7,939 bases of DNA from Puniceicoccaceae bacterium (GTDB lineage: Bacteria > Verrucomicrobiota > Verrucomicrobiia > Opitutales > Coraliomargaritaceae), in NCBI GenBank assembly GCA_003567255.1, contig PWZW01000045.1:1-7939 (forward strand), written 5' to 3'. How positions within the stretch are numbered: position 1 is the first letter of the stretch; each line of letters begins with the position of its first letter. Below are positions 7,548-7,939 of the stretch, in pieces. The notes beneath the pieces are model-generated. The model saw nothing but the letters and a program-made list of their open reading frames with translations. It was not told the DNA's origin and did not search any database. Both the position numbers and the translations under genes were made by a program.

Positions 7548-7939
7548 ATGGACTTTTTGCTCAAAAAACGTTTTCGCCAAAAGCCCCGGGACCGCTCGCT
7601 GCGGGATCGCCCAAGAAACCGATCAAACGGTGCGGAGCCTGCGCCCTGGTACAGGACCACGCACCTCTTTCAAGGATTGCTCTTCATCCTCTTTGTGGCG
7701 GTGGTTTCCGCCATTTGCTTCATCGGAAAGGGTGAAAACACCGTCAGGTTCACCGTGGGTCAACCAGCGAGCGAACGGGTCGTCGCGGAGTTTGAGTTCA
7801 CCTATAACAGCCAGGTCCAGGCCAATCGCCGCATCGCTGAGGCGCGCTTGCAGGAACCCCCGGTATTCCGGCGCAGCATGGAACCTTTCCAACGCTTTGA
7901 GACCTTCCTCAATGACCTCAACAATCGATTCGCCGAGGA
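7548..7939 (+). CDS. pgpH: PgpH-like 7TM-HD membrane phosphodiesterase, N-terminal part (3' end outside window)
   Basis: This open frame has no stop before the window edge; 130 residues are present. It opens with a very basic cytoplasmic segment (residues 6-27, many Arg). One membrane helix follows (about 40-59, LFQGLLFILFVAVVSAICFI), then the start of an extracytoplasmic domain. That domain has FTVGQPASERVVAEFEF (about 68-84), a later EARLQEPPVFRR, and FETFLNDLN near the edge. The pattern VGxPA...V.A...F...A....PPVF is typical of the extracellular domain of 7TM-HD proteins. In Firmicutes the C-terminal HD domain of these proteins hydrolyses cyclic-di-AMP, but that domain is not visible here, so the activity is inferred. 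Position directly after phoH (26-base gap) is the usual place for this gene. ATG 7548 is chosen because it precedes the basic segment and helix; no Shine-Dalgarno is evident. Confidence 0.82.
   Translation, partial: MDFLLKKRFRQKPRDRSLRDRPRNRSNGAEPAPWYRTTHLFQGLLFILFVAVVSAICFIGKGENTVRFTVGQPASERVVAEFEFTYNSQVQANRRIAEARLQEPPVFRRSMEPFQRFETFLNDLNNRFAE

Overview
This is a 7.9 kb stretch of bacterial chromosome packed with housekeeping genes. Gene content points to the Verrucomicrobiota, most likely an Opitutae/Puniceicoccales-type marine or aquatic lineage. The reasons are a DksA-like regulator with a histone-H1-like lysine/alanine tail placed between ileS and lspA, an exosortase, an Ap4A-phosphorylase-like HIT protein, and phoH followed by a 7TM-HD (PgpH) gene. 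The base composition is moderately GC-rich and most start codons lack a strong Shine-Dalgarno sequence. The phylum is an inference; no rRNA or other phylogenetic marker was compared.

Layout. (1) Positions 1-3299, plus strand: the C-terminal 60% of isoleucyl-tRNA synthetase (ileS, cut by the window edge), a TraR/DksA-family regulator with a basic tail, and signal peptidase II (lspA). (2) Positions 3362-5868, minus strand and convergent with lspA: an exosortase followed by glycogen synthase glgA, joined by a 4-base ATGA overlap. (3) Positions 5905-7939, plus strand and divergent from the exosortase with only 36 bp between start codons: a HIT-family nucleotide phosphorylase/hydrolase, phoH, and the 5' end of a PgpH-like membrane HD phosphodiesterase that runs off the right edge.

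Functionally the left block covers translation (IleRS), a stringent-response-type RNA polymerase regulator and lipoprotein maturation. The middle block pairs protein sorting/anchoring (exosortase) with ADP-glucose-dependent glucan synthesis. The right block covers nucleotide turnover and the conserved phoH-pgpH module linked to RNA metabolism and cyclic-di-AMP.

I do not see a mobile element, CRISPR array, tRNA/rRNA gene, toxin-antitoxin or defence system, or an obviously new system. No gene-free stretch exceeds 100 bases. The points most worth a second look are three. The IleRS C-terminal zinc ribbon has exactly two of its four cysteines changed to serine. The DksA-like protein keeps one of four zinc cysteines and carries an H1-like tail with two dnaX-type slippery heptamers in frame. 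The exosortase and glgA appear translationally coupled.
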